64,000 nucleotides of DNA, taken from assembly GCA_014925825.1 (NCBI GenBank), contig JACGCK010000041.1, positions 248,001 through 312,000 on the forward strand. Reading direction: 5' to 3'. The DNA comes from Pholiota molesta (lineage: Eukaryota; Basidiomycota; Agaricomycetes; Agaricales; Strophariaceae). Below, piece after piece: positions 10,246 to 22,322 of the stretch (positions within the stretch are counted from its first letter, which is position 1; each line of letters begins with the position of its first letter). The notes under the pieces are model-generated. The model saw only the letters and a program-made list of their open reading frames with translations. It had not been told where the DNA came from and did not search any database. The translations under genes and the position numbers were made by a program.

Positions 10246-13200
10246 TCATCTATCCCCTTTGTGGATGAAATTATAAGCCTTCTGCGCTGCTTCGTGCCCT
10301 AGAATGTTTTCCATAGCCGGAAGTGTCAGGCCGCAGAACTCGCGGACGGTATTTACCCTGCTCATGACATGCTTCGCATTTTTGTTGGTGATTCCTGGGA
10401 TGGAGCGGAGCAGCTCTTCTGCGGCGGTATTGACGCCAGCACCAACGTTAGGGTCATCATCGGCTCCAATAGCGATAGCTTTCGTAGGATTAGGTTCGGG
10501 GTTATTCATTTTAAGATCTTTGAATATCTCGGAGGTGGCGTAGGGAGACGAGGACCATATAATTCGGACGCGGGGAAACGAGAGGGTGAGGAGGACAAGC
10601 TTGCTTTGCACACTGGGAGCTGAATAGCTTGGTCGGTCCGAAGGGCCATCGTGCTTTTTCGGCGGATATTTACTGTTCGCCTTCCCATATGTTTTCATAT
10701 CCGCAATGATCTAGAGCAAAGATCAAACAACAGGAGAAGAAAGATGCGTCGCAAAACTTACATCAAGCGAGAATGCTTTGTCTTCTTCAAATTCTATCAA
10801 GAGTATGGGATACTTATAGTGCGCCGTCATCATCTCACATTGTGTGTATCTGAAGAGGTGGCGTCATAGACGAATAATCGATAGAGTGACTGGATCAAAC
10901 TTACAAGCGACCACTGTTAAAACTTGCAATCAAATCAGACAGACTTTTCCGTTCCACGCAAATATCCGGCGTTAGTACATAGTCCCCGACAGTCAACGTT
11001 CCCGGAATGACCAACAAGTTGGATGCATGCAGTAAGGATGGAAGTGTTGATCGAAATTCTCGCATATCCACGACAACCTACGACAACGATATATGTTTCG
11101 TGATTCAAAATTTGAAAAATAAACTTACCCGGGATGGTTCCGTATTGAGCTCTTTTCTGCCTCCTGCCAGCCGCGAGCTGATCGTTTTGATTATTGCATC
11201 ATCCCCGGATTCCCTTCGGTTTTCCGTTAACGTGATGAGCATCGACTTCGTTTTCGCGTTAATATAGGAAGTGAAGCTAAGCGAGTTCACTCACTCCGCG
11301 TTCTTTGATCAGTCGCTCGAAGGAATCCTTCTCCTTTCGAATGCCAGCCAAGTACTTGTGCTCTTCACAGCTATTGTTGTACACCATGTGGTACACTCGG
11401 ACCGCTAACCCAGGATGCGAACTTTTGTAGACCTGTGCCATTCAAGAATGAGCGTATATACGTGAGGTGAGGGAAACAGCATTCTTCACCTCGATGCGAC
11501 GCACGAAATCCATATCAGGTTCGACCATGACGATGAATTTGGGCTTGACTTCATAGAGTATTCGATCGTCTGTATCGTCCGAGTATGCCCGAACAAGAAC
11601 CGTCTGTTCAGGAGCCAACAGGCCATAATTCATATCGAATTCGCTCTCCAGAGTCTCGGATCCAAAGTCCAGGGATCCTAGAGCACCTTCGCCCATGGTC
11701 GATGGCCCACCCGAAAGGAAGTCCTCCCCTGGAGATTCCCAACTGCATCAAGTGTATAATCAGTATACGAAAGATATAAAGGAACAAAACAAGACGTACA
11801 GTTGAGGAAAATTATCAGTGTCGTTCTGGAGTAAATTGAGATTCGGCTCGATTGGTTCCGGCTTCGGTACAGGATGGGCAGCAGTTGGTGCACCTCCGCG
11901 CATACGCCGCCTACTCTGGGCCCTCGCAGCTTTCTCTCTATCCTTCTTCTTCAATGCTTCGCTGAGACCATCTTCCACAGCAAACATTCTATCGAAGCCA
12001 TCCATAGCGCCTCCGTTGCTGTTAGGCATCATAGATACGCCTGCCGCCCCTTGCTTCTGGTCTTTCAGCTGCCGTTTCCACCATAGATAGAGGCGTAGTT
12101 TTCGTAGCATCATCCCCCTTCCACGAGAGCCTGGAGGTGCTTGTGGGTTCATCGTCGATAGAAATTCGGTTAACAAGCTGCAGGTCCGTGTTGATGATGT
12201 CATGACGAGAATCGTATTGGATGCGGAGGGCAGCGCTAGAATGGAAGATGAGAATTTGAAATGGAGCATAGGGTTATTGGACGTACAAGCTGCCTCAGGC
12301 TTCTTGAGGCTCTCTTGCCTAATCATCTCAGCCTCCGCCTCTAGGATAATTTCAGCTAGAAGATTCCACTTGGGAAGCTCTTCGAGCACTGGTTCGATGC
12401 CTTCGGAGAGCCAACTTGGTCTTGAGTGGGTTTCTTTGGCCTTTCCCTTGTCCCGAGAGGAGCCAACGATGCCTTCCACTTCGTCCAGTGCAGCCCACGC
12501 GTCATCGTCCTCAGTCAGGTCGATGACGGGATTTTTCCTTGGGGCTGAGCTGACTACATAGCAGCGTCGTTGCGCTGCTTGGAATATGACGTTTGCAGCG
12601 TCCGTCAGCATCCAGGGAGATTGATGCTGCTTGGTGCCTCCAGTGGGAGTGACAGTGTTGGCGGCTATGAGTGTCTCCAGATAAGAATGGAATTGTAAAG
12701 GATCGTATGTTAAAAGATAACTGCAAGATATTTTGTCAGTGACATACCGATACAGAACGGTTAAACATACTATAAGAGACGGCGTAAAATGCCCAGGTCA
12801 TTTACTAGCTGCTTCGTCTTTGGGCCGACTTTATGCCAAACGGAGTCTAGCTGGCGACGAACGACGATTTCGAACGATCTGAAATATGCATTTTCGACAT
12901 TGAAGTCATCCAAATCAAGCTAGGATAGCAGATAGATGGATAACGAAACAATCATAGAATGCGAATCACGTACGGTAGTGTTCGAACGTTTCAGATCAGC
13001 TAGGGTGCTGTTCATACACTGGATGATAGCGTGATGAATATCCGCCATGGATTCAGTTAAATTTTGGGACAGTTCGACGACGTCAGCTTTTCGACGTTCT
13101 AGGGACTTCTTGATTTCTTCGTGGAATCTAAACATATGAGATACGCTGACGAACCAGAGATAGAGACGAAAAACATACATACCGAGGATATATATGCACA

Positions 13201-13846
13201 TTCCGAAGCTGCAGCTCTTTCATTATATTCTTGAGCGGCGACAGTCCACTTGTTATATGTTCTGGTTGATCAGTGAACGCCTTGACAAAACCATCCTTGT
13301 TCTTCTCTCGAAATAGTCGAACAATGAATGCCTCTAAAACCAACGGAGTGACTCTATATAAAAAATGAAGTGAATCCGTAGATGTGATATTCAAGCATGT
13401 TATTTACCTTTCTGCGTGCAAGACTAGCAATCCAGTAATCAGTTCTGTCGGAATATCCGATTGCAACATGTCCACGACTAATATACGCGAAGTGACGGAA
13501 ATTATGCCGCCCTGCTTGTACAAGGCCTGCCTGGAGGAAAGGCCCATTCAGGTAATCCAAGAAGCGAGACATAAGATAAAACGCACCGGTCCTTAGTCTC
13601 ATAACTAATAACCCTTAATCCCGGTTTCCTGCATCCCATGATTCCAAGTTCTTCTCCGATAGCAGACTCTTCTTCTGGTGTAGCGTTAATCAACAATACA
13701 AGGTTTTGAGGGGAATCATATATCTTCATAAGGGTGGTTATAATCCTGCGAAGACCCAGCCCTCTTGCGAGAATAAGAAGGTCGCTTGTAGCAGGGTCAT
13801 GAATTTTCTCCAAGATCGTCTTGTGGTATGGCAGCAAAGTGGACAT
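10246..13846 (-). CDS. rad1: XPF/Rad1 structure-specific endonuclease (ERCC4 family)
   Basis: Thirteen exons give a closed frame of 986 codons. By eye the exons are 13846-13587, 13530-13408, 13353-13183, 13127-12974, 12919-12771, 12720-12287, 12235-11800, 11742-11490, 11432-11295, 11245-11129, 11077-10905, 10849-10762 and 10710-10246. The N-terminus has the degenerate helicase-like region ([12 protein letters not shown], then [20 protein letters not shown]). The ERCC4 nuclease domain has [29 protein letters not shown] (the GDx(n)ERKx3D metal site) and [20 protein letters not shown]. The C-terminus is the double helix-hairpin-helix ([20 protein letters not shown]). With Rad10/ERCC1 it cuts 5' of lesions in nucleotide-excision repair in the nucleus and processes recombination intermediates. 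Length and domain order match fungal Rad1. No frame break is needed, in contrast to the GC-rich genes nearby. Confidence 0.96.
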
Positions 13847-14062
13847 GTTTACAGCCCGCTGAAGGTTCGTAGGCGTTCTTCGAGTTTCGAGTTTTAATGT
13901 CTTTGAACGTCTCCTGCGGTAAGTTTATCTTCAAAGGCTTAATTCGAGGTCACAGATCATAAGTCAACGCGTCGTCAATGTTGTGGTAGGAAACAAGTGG
14001 TAATATCACGGGATTGTGTGGCTCTGCCCCTTATTCATCAACCACCACCACCACCATCCATA
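13847..14062. promoter_or_regulatory. Shared divergent promoter of XPF and LENG1-like genes
   Basis: Only 216 bp separate the two start codons, which point away from each other, so both genes must draw on this segment for core promoter and 5' leader. A run of CCA/CAC triplets lies at about 14038-14057 just before the right-hand ATG. No named transcription-factor site is claimed. Confidence 0.6.
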
Positions 14063-15109
14063 ATGGGCAAACTGAACATCGCTCACCACAAATCCTACCA
14101 TCCTTATCGAAGAGACAACATCGAAAAAGTTCGAAGAGATGAAGAGGAAGCAAGGCTAAAGGAAGAGAGGGAAGAGGGTAGGATGATGCTTGCAGTGAGT
14201 GTCTGTTGTCGCCCAAATGACTCACGCGCTGACCCGGCCAGAACTCCAGGACGCTGAAGCGCGGATAGATCTTTTGCGAGAACGAGCAGGCGTATCGGAC
14301 AAAACGGAAAAGAAGAAGAGCAAACGGCGACAAGACGAGGAAGATCTCAAATACATTGCTTCGACGAGCTCAACGCAGGCCGCAACTTTGCCGACAACAA
14401 ATGGCCACATCAACCTATTTGAAGATTTGGAAATGGTTAGAATATTCCTCTCCGATTTTTCTCATGTTTCTGACGCCCCCGTTCCTAGAGCGCTATAACC
14501 GCTGCTGTCAAGCTTTCCAAGAAAGCCCCTGCGGAGACAGAGAAGGGCGTTGCTTTAGCACCATCAGCTAAAGACCTCAATCCATGGTACTCATCAGTGG
14601 AGCGAGATATGACTGAGGAAGTAGAAGAGGAGAAAAGGTCAGTAACGACATCTGCCTCCGCCAAACTTCATTGAATGTCTAACGTCTCCCTTTACAGGAA
14701 GCGAGAAGAATCTCGCAAGTTTGCACACGATCCTTTGACTTCAATCGAGAGACAACTTGCCAGCCGCTCCTCTGGATCTACTTCCAAACCTCGACCGACA
14801 TATCGTCGCCCGCCATCGTCGTCTACTGAAATTTCAGATAAACCGCCTGAAGTCCAAGCACGACTGTCCAGAGAGTCTTCTGAAAGGGAACGAGCATTGG
14901 AACTCATTCGGCGGAAGAAGCGAGAAATGGAGATCATTGCAACTCCAAGCACCGTGCATGGCGAACCGAGTAGTGGATACGGCGACGTTTTCAATCGCAG
15001 GGAGGTGGAAGAGGCTCATAGGTACCGAGATAGACGGTGGGATGGTGGCCATCGACGAGATGAGAGTGACCGGAGTCATTCCGGGAAGTATTCTCGACGA
15101 CAGTGGTGA
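14063..15109 (+). CDS. LENG1-like protein with CIR_N domain
   Basis: Four exons (14063-14194, 14250-14435, 14489-14637, 14698-15109) close into 292 codons. The first 60 residues match the CIR_N domain of LENG1 and Cwc25-type proteins: an N-terminal HHKSYHPYRRDNIEKVRRDE followed by a charged helix and DAEARIDLLRERAG. The remainder is charged and disordered, with a basic lysine-rich stretch (EKKKSKRR) and the short motif LNPWYSSVERD. The C-terminus is arginine/serine-rich. CIR_N proteins are nuclear and often linked to splicing or to CBF1-interacting corepressors; a splicing-associated role is an inference from the family. It is transcribed divergently from XPF. All four junctions keep phase. 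Confidence 0.85.
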
Positions 15110-15433
15110 TTTGCACATTAGGCGTTGTATTTTTACTTGTACGTTTTCTGGCTTTTTTCGAATGTGTGGTCGCTTATGTGTCAATAGAGTTGCGGGCAAG
15201 AGATGGCCATATACGGACGTTTTATCTTTACGCATGGCGTTATTTTGAATGTGCTACTTATCGCTGCCTCGAGGATTCATATGCTTCATTCGTGATCCAT
15301 CTCTCACAGTCACGATCCACAACCTTCGAGAGTGTTCCTGGTCTGTGGGGAAAGTGTATATACTGCTTATCGGGTTCCCTACCTGTCTCTTTTGTGATCC
15401 GTCAGTGACCACTGCCCCTCTCTGGTCTTCAAT
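15110..15433. other. Intergenic spacer
   Basis: 3' flank of the LENG1-like gene and probable 5' region of the kinase gene. Open frames here run antisense or out of phase and carry no motif. Confidence 0.4.
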
Positions 15434-17417
15434 ATGGAAAACATTCATGAGTCAACACGCACACTGTCTCTGTCGCCGCCTTTCGTAAATATGTCTCATT
15501 CTCTACCTTCGATAATCGATGCACGCCGGAAGGTAGAAATGATAGGGAGGATGAAGATACCCTATGGACAGGTACCCCTCTGCAATTATATGTCTAAACG
15601 TCCCATCCTAATTGTTCGCTGTCTTATGTTAGGAATTATTCGATAAAGCCATTCAAACGTATTATCCACTATTGGATCCTCTTGTCGACATCCCTTCGTT
15701 TCGCGTAAGGTACGCAATGCATGAATAACATCCGTCAACTCACCCTGATGAAAACTTCTCAAGAGCTTTGGTCGAAAACCTTGACAAAACGTGTCAATTT
15801 TTTTCCAGATCCTATCACTGGAATGCTCTTCAATGGATTCAACGACATATCAAGATTCGCCTCATCATGATGACAATCATATCTAACAATACTGGAGAGT
15901 ATTACACGATGGAAGAAGCAGAGTATACTTTCCTCCAATTAATCTTTGATTTTCATCGTTTTTATTCAACCTCCTAGGATTGAAATGTGGATAAGGAATG
16001 TCTTTATCTCGATAAAGAGTGCAGTCGCCGGTTTGTTCAGGGTTCGACCTTTACCGCAAACAAAGCTGCAAGGCGTTGTCGACGCCTCGTATCAACTCAT
16101 CAAGGTAAGCAAGAGCAGTCCTAAATTTTGGTCATTGATTGTAAAATCTATTATTTTTATCGCATAAGCTCATGAATCTAGAGGCATGCAAGCAAGAAAT
16201 ATTCCATGAATATCACTCATACTTGGTATATCTATGCCAAAGAACGTGTCTTGCACCTTCTGCTTACTTGCTTAACCCAACGAACGTCAATATTGACAAG
16301 ACCAGGCTGCTTGGTTCCGGAGCGACCTCCGACATTTACCGATGTGTTGTAAACGGTCAAGAAGCTGTCGCTAAGACTTTTCGAATATTTAACAGCGTCG
16401 ACAAAAAAGACAAAAGGGTGTTTATTATATCTCGGCTCTCCGTATAATCTCAATTCTAACGTATGTTTTATAGAAGTTCCTCAAGGAAGCACTTCTTCTT
16501 CGTCTAATTCCTCATTCGCATATATTACCTTCATTTGGAGTAGTTATGTCAGAGAATGAACTCCAGATTATCAGCCCTTGGATGCGAAATGGCGACATTG
16601 TGAAATATACCAAACAATATCCTAATGTCTCCAAGAAAGAGCTGGTAACGTTGTTTCATAAATGTTTGGCAGTTTATCATTAGCATCTTACCTTGAAATC
16701 CTTCAGGTTGAACAGGTCGCCGACGGCTTACACTTTTTGCATCAGTACGACATTGTCCATGGTGACTTGAAAGACGTAAGTCAACCTAGCTCCGACTTCA
16801 TTAGTTTATTCGTCTAACACTTTATGTATAGGATAACATACTGATAAACGATAACGGTAAAGCATGTATCGCCGACCTTGGGGCTTCCATATTTTCAGAG
16901 GCTTCACCGCCTTCGCCAGTGCTATATAAAGCAACTCCTAGCCGACCATTTTCAGCCTTTTACCCTCCTGTTGTGCGCGGAACGATTCAAAACCAATCTG
17001 TTCTCTCGAATGATACTGCTTTATCCGGAATGTCAACATTTTCTGAGGCAGGGACTATACGCTATATGTCTCCGGAAAGATTGTTCCCAGAGAAGCATGG
17101 GGAAGAATCCGCGCGAGCGACGCCTCCTAGTGACGTTTTCGCATTTGGAATGCTGGTTTGGGAGGTATGCTTGTATTCCCCATCGTATATTGCGTCCTCC
17201 TGACATTATTGAGCAGGTGTATACCGGAGAAGTACCATTTCCCGAAATTCGATCGCAGCATTTCGCGGCGCAGAAGATTATATCGGGTCAGCGGCCTCCT
17301 AAGCCCGCATCAATGAGCGACGATCTGTGGTTATTAGTCCAAAGTTGTTGGAAGAAGTGGCCTCATACGCGACCAACAATTCACAATATCTATAACACGT
17401 TGGCTACCATGCCTTGA
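15434..17417 (+). CDS. TKL-like protein kinase with divergent catalytic motifs
   Basis: A multi-exon gene with an N-terminal extension of roughly 200 residues. The kinase domain begins near 16290: glycine loop LLGSGATSDIYR, then the VAIK-type lysine in EAVAKTF. After an intron comes KFLKEALLLRLIPHSHILPSF, then YDIVHGDLKDDNILIN, the catalytic loop with HGD in place of HRD. ACIADLGAS follows, where DLG replaces DFG. The activation segment has GTIRYMSPERL, followed by SDVFAFGMLVWEV and a C-lobe ending SCWKKWPHTRP. The stop is TGA at 17415-17417. The catalytic aspartate and lysine are kept, so activity is possible. Such kinases are strongly expanded in mushroom genomes. The start at 15434 and the exons between 15580 and 16110 are uncertain; the N-terminal part has no recognised domain. 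Confidence 0.85.
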
Positions 17418-17532
17418 AGCTACTTATTCCTTGCGTTGATATTCCTCTGCTGATCTTTCTAATTGTTATGGGTTGATTTGTATTGTACATTACATACATG
17501 GACAACACAAGGCTTACAGTAGGGACGACGTC

Positions 17533-19215
17533 TCAGATCGAACTATCGTTCTCACCTGAGAGGTCAATAGCTGAATGAATGGGTAGCTCTTCGTCCCAAA
17601 TCCCGCCTGATCTCCGAGGATTTGTAGGGCATAAAAAGAGAACATGACGCGCAAGGCTGCGCAGGTCGATGGCTTTGAGGTCATGAGCCCACATCGGCGG
17701 GCCCGAAATACTCAGCTCATGCAGCGACGGGCCGTCGTATGTGGTGTTGCGGATCAAGCTCAACCTCTGTCGAAAGAAATCCATCAGGCTCTCCAAACCG
17801 GCCGTACCGTTCGTAGGAATAAGGTGTAAATGCGTCAATGATGGGAGGGACACTGTCTTGTGAGGAGCTGCGGCTGACGAGATAGACGTGATGGGCGAGT
17901 TCAGATGATGGAGGATATGACGATCGATACCTGTAACCGTGAATGTTCGAAGCGAAGTGAGATGGTCGAGGATATGATAAGGATAAAATGATCGAGAATG
18001 AGCGCCGTCTGTCAGACTGAGTGGTGTATGGTCCGTAAATATGTTCTCCAAATTCAACTCCTCTACGCGGTCAAAAAAAATCGAGTCGCATAATATCTCG
18101 AAGAATTGCTTGGTTGGGAATGAGATCGTTCTCTGCATGCTGGTAATCCTCAAGGATGTTAAGCTAGGAAATCGCACAGTAGAAACGAGAGGAATAAACG
18201 TGTCGGGGTCGGCGTATGAAATTTCGAGCTTCGTGACGAGTGGGAATGAGATCAAATTGTCGGAGGATACGGAGCCAATGAGCTGTCTGTGCTCGAAGGC
18301 GCTTAACGTATGAGTAGCCATGAAGCTGAGTTTTTCCAAGCTGTGCGCGTTCGCCGCGAGAAGATTTCGGAGTCCTATGGTGAGGTCTAATTGAGGTAGA
18401 GCCATTTTCAGCGACGTTAAATTTGTGGGGGTGAATACGGGCAGCAAGAGCGGTATAGAGGCCAACGCGATGGATTTAAGGGCTGGGAAGTTATCATGGA
18501 AATAGTCTTGGGCATCGCCTGCTGTGATATGATGTATGTTGAGAAAGGCTAGGGGTTCAGGGCATGTTCGAGGACAATCAGAGTGTAGTTGGGAATGTAG
18601 ACGATGAACCCGGTCTATATGGAGTTCCTCGAGGCATGGCATGGCGACTTGCGGAAAAGTGGAGAGTAGTTCTTTGACAGGAGAATATCGCGTGCTTAAA
18701 ACGTGGAAGCGTCGAAAACGACGTGCGTGCGGCGCAATGATTAACGCCAAGTCTGATACAGAAGACTTCGGTCCACCCCTGAGTATAGGACTCGGAGGAC
18801 ACCAGACGGAACTCGTTTTGTCGCGATTCGATGTCGTGAGTTGGACATATATATCCAAAAGTGATTGGCGCGAGTTTTTGAGAAAAAATTTGATTCGCTC
18901 AAATTCGTCCAGTGCGTCATCGTGACAGTCGTCTGGCACGTTTGAAATTGCACGACGTCGATGTACGACGTGGCTGACAACGATTGTTGACCAAAGAGAT
19001 GAAGTTTGAAATACGATGGAGCGCCATAAACTACACACGGAAGCCAGAATGATTGGGACGTTCATCCTTTCGAATGGGTCGCGAAAGTGCCTCGTCCAAT
19101 AAAAAATCTCCTGTAAAATCTCGAAAGGAAGGGCGGTTTTGTTGGTGCATACGATCATTAGTGCAGCTGGATAGGAAGGGTGGCTGTTTATAAGATATAA
19201 GGCGTCCAATAACAA
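17533..19215 (-). CDS. F-box protein with leucine-rich repeats
   Basis: A single uninterrupted frame of 560 codons from the ATG at 19215. A second in-frame ATG 19 residues on (MIVCTNKTALPFEILQEIF) lies immediately before the F-box and may be the true start. The F-box reads LPFEILQEIFYWTRHF ... ILASVCSLWRSIVF. The rest is a series of irregular leucine-rich segments such as VTKLEISYADPDTF and SLTSLRITSMQRTISF, typical of fungal F-box/LRR proteins. F-box proteins bind Skp1 and recruit substrates to SCF ubiquitin ligases. It lacks the Cys-rich N-terminus and the HDPLTSKLP motif of the other F-box genes in this window, so it belongs to a different subfamily. Its 3' end is about 115 bp from the kinase 3' end (convergent pair). 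Confidence 0.88.
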   Translation of the reverse strand: MLLDALYLINSHPSYPAALMIVCTNKTALPFEILQEIFYWTRHFRDPFERMNVPIILASVCSLWRSIVFQTSSLWSTIVVSHVVHRRRAISNVPDDCHDDALDEFERIKFFLKNSRQSLLDIYVQLTTSNRDKTSSVWCPPSPILRGGPKSSVSDLALIIAPHARRFRRFHVLSTRYSPVKELLSTFPQVAMPCLEELHIDRVHRLHSQLHSDCPRTCPEPLAFLNIHHITAGDAQDYFHDNFPALKSIALASIPLLLPVFTPTNLTSLKMALPQLDLTIGLRNLLAANAHSLEKLSFMATHTLSAFEHRQLIGSVSSDNLISFPLVTKLEISYADPDTFIPLVSTVRFPSLTSLRITSMQRTISFPTKQFFEILCDSIFFDRVEELNLENIFTDHTPLSLTDGAHSRSFYPYHILDHLTSLRTFTVTGIDRHILHHLNSPITSISSAAAPHKTVSLPSLTHLHLIPTNGTAGLESLMDFFRQRLSLIRNTTYDGPSLHELSISGPPMWAHDLKAIDLRSLARHVLFLCPTNPRRSGGIWDEELPIHSAIDLSGENDSSI

Positions 19216-20863
19216 TAGTTGACACGTACCAGGTGTATGAGTTGACGCTGGGAAGGAGGTTGAATAACATAGGATCCAATCAGTCAGTTTTTATGCTGGC
19301 CGCTCTTATAAGTAGCGGTCGTATATTTCAGGGCCACTGATTACATAAATCTTTTAGTTTCAGGGACATTTGATTAAGAACGCAATGTGCTGAAATTAAA
19401 CTCACTTTCCTGTCTTTTCCGTTCTGTTATGAGGCTATTCCCAACCTTTAGATGATCAGAATGGATCACTTACATTTTTGGCTTTGGAACAACATGCGAT
19501 ACGGCCGCCATACGATTGCTGGAGGGTTGTAGAAACGTATGTCTTCCGCACGTTTGGTGACATAAGACATAGATCGTCTACCCTGAGCAGACCCTGACTC
19601 AAATACCTGGTCCGGGAGCTGAGTGTTCTCAGCGCGTCGAGCGCCGAAAGGCGGAAATTTTGTTCCAATTTTACATAACTTTTCATCACAATCAGCGCCA
19701 GTGGGCTGTACTCCTGAAGTTTATCAATCAAGGCAATAAGAAAAAGGATGACTTAACGGATGTATACAAGTCTGTCGATTTACATAGCCCCAAATGACAG
19801 CAGTTCAAATATTCACTGGTAAACGACGCAGAGAAAGGGGTCGGCCATGGATGGACGGTTGAACTAAAACCAAGCGCGCTCTTTGTTCGGAATTGGCCGC
19901 AAGACTATACACAGCTGGGTTGAACTTTAATTTACCACGGCACCTCCCGGCTCCAGCGAAATATCTTTCTTGTCCACTCTCTTCCCGCTCAGTGACCCGA
20001 AGTCTGACGCTTTGATTGCGTTCTGGTCAGGTTCTGGTCCAAGCGCGATATATTCGATTTCTCATGGATATGTTGGCCCTGGTCGTATTTGTCTCGTGGT
20101 TCAATATTAATCTTGGTTCAGTCGACTTTGAAAAATTGCTTGGACTTATCTTGGGTCGAACTTGAAAACTGCAATACGACGATCCTAACTATACCTGCTT
20201 CTGACTACGGAATTATCATGATCAGAACACGATTGGGGCTCTGATAATCATTGGGCTTTGAGTAAAGGACTTTCTCCAGAGTCCATATACCTGTGTGCAG
20301 GAAACTTTTGAGATCGAAAGGCGACAGCGTATTCAGACGATATCTCCTGATCTTTTGCAACGTTACGGGACACTCCGATCTTCTTATCTATTGAATCAAT
20401 CTCGGCTTGAATATTGAAGATTCGGACAGTTTCGTCGACGTCTCTTTCTATCATCAGCATCATCATCATTATCAGTCTTCTTTCGATGTTATGTCTCTCT
20501 GGCTGTGATTCTGAATGTCACTGCGAATTCAACAGCCCTCCTGTGCCACTACCTACGACTATCATTGCAGTGCGGCACCATCAATGGTCCAATCCAATCG
20601 ACTCTATAGGTCACTGGATATGACCTGAGGATTTTGCGCTTTCAATCGTAGCTCTGGATCATTTTTGAATCGAAGACTTATTTTTATCTTGTCGTGCACT
20701 GCTATGTATGACGGGCGCCCGATGAAATGACTTGGGCGCATAAGTATGTCCTTCGGGCGCACAGCTACGCCTAGTCGTTCGCACAGATGCCACACCAATA
20801 TAAGCACGCTCTTGTATTCATGTGCTGCTCTTCGCGACCGCCATCTCACTTCCAGCCCCCGCA
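19216..20863. other. Intergenic; short unassigned frames
   Basis: Minus-strand frames at 19456-19731 (91 codons) and 20248-20469 (73 codons) are protein-like but match no family I recognise and are not joined by clear splice sites. An ATC/CAT triplet tract lies at about 20453-20470. Confidence 0.4.
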
Positions 20864-21929
20864 ATGGCAACAGTCAATGAGGCGATGATTCTCCAACTTG
20901 CAGGAACCCAGTTGTTGGGAAGATTTCAATTGCTCGCGCCGGTCAGTGTCTTGGAAGGTGCGCTCATCTGCTTCTTGAATTCCATTCCATGGTTATGATT
21001 TATCTATTCGTGTATGACCATCAGGTAATCCTTGATTATTTGCTGCGTCTACATAGGTCTAAATTTACCGCGCTGTGAGCAATTTTTGTCCACAAACATA
21101 TTTATAAAACACTGACGTCGTGCAGAAAACGTGGCCTCAGAACAATTTCATCATGGGTAATTTTCGTCGGAACGCTTTTTAATTTCGGCCTTGGAACAGC
21201 ACAATGGGCGGGTCTAGGAACAGGGGTGATACTGGAAACACGTACTTTGCTCGTAGAGTATTCTGCTGTACCGCTGGAAGCTAGGATAGGGATCTATGAA
21301 CAAGCTGTGATGAAGTTGCAGACTCCGTTGGCGGTGTTGGAAGCAGTTCCTGTGCGTGTGTATACATCATGCCATTATCTTGATTTCCAACTGCATTTCT
21401 GAGCCCCTTTTTAATCTCTAGATGATCATCAGCGACGCAATCGTTATTTGGAGAGCGTGGTCGCTGTTTTCGGCACAAAAATGGGTGATGGTATTTCCTC
21501 TAGTTCTATTATTCGGCAGTTTAGGTGACACCGCACCTTGATTCGAATGAAAGACACAAGTTGATTTTCCTGATCTTTCATCTTAATATCTACAGGAACT
21601 TGGATCGCAGTCACTGTAAACGCAAACAGTACCAATGTAGCGGTAACACAGAATGGCTTCCTAGCATATTTGTCCCTATCATTAGCGACGAATGTGATCA
21701 CTACATTGCTGATTGGTTGGAAGCTTTCGACAGAGGCCCCTTGACGAGTATATCATTCGCGCCGTCCGTTCTGAGTCAGAGAAGCAGTCGTCGATCTCAG
21801 TCATCTGCTCTAAATTGGGCTCACAAAAAAGCGGACGCGACGGAAGGAAGTGATACTCTCGAAATGCTGGAGAGAGATTCGGACGTGTTCGAAAATGAAG
21901 GTATGAGGCATACCTCAAGTGCGCCTTGA
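20864..21929 (+). pseudogene. Truncated multi-pass membrane protein of a mushroom 7TM family
   Basis: Exons begin at ATG 20864 (MATVNEAMILQLAGTQLLG). Later exons encode the helices GTLFNFGLGTAQWAGLGTGV and TPLAVLEAVPM, the segment IISDAIVIWRAWSLFSAQ, then MVFPLVLLFGSLG and LSLATNVITTLLIGWKL. The D-A-I-V-x-W-R-A-W motif is characteristic of an uncharacterised Agaricomycete membrane-protein family. After the fifth helix-like segment (about 21725) the expected frame meets a stop within six codons and no further hydrophobic helices follow. The remaining sequence to 21929 is polar only. The gene therefore seems to lack its last two helices. Several exon borders between 20950 and 21150 are uncertain. 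I infer a truncated, probably non-functional receptor-like gene. Confidence 0.6.
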
Positions 21930-22322
21930 TTTCAGCAGTGAACTGGTGAACATTATTATTTGAACCCCAATCTGGCCAACGAATCCTACGAACTTGAAGT
22001 ACCTTCAAGTTGTTCCAAACATTTGGTCATGTTTTCGATAAGTACGGATTAAATATTCCCACTGTTTCAGCAGCCATGTACTTTCGGAGCTTAAGTCTCC
22101 TTCTATGTACAAACCTTCAGCAAGCATTTCAGTTTGCATAGGTATGGGCCTCATTGGGCCAGAGGGAGTCAAGCTAGACAAGAATACTAGTCGCTGATTT
22201 CTTGCGGGAGCGCTCGCGGAACCGAAATTGAAGCGGAGTTTCAACTTTGCAATATAGCCACTCCACTACGCTTGTGCAAGCCCTCCATCGACGTCGCCGC
22301 CATCCTCAAGCCCCAACGACCA
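21930..22322. other. Promoter region of eL8
   Basis: About 390 bp between the truncated membrane-protein gene and the eL8 start codon. It presumably holds the ribosomal-protein promoter. A minus-strand frame at 22005-22244 has no recognisable content and is probably chance. Confidence 0.4.
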
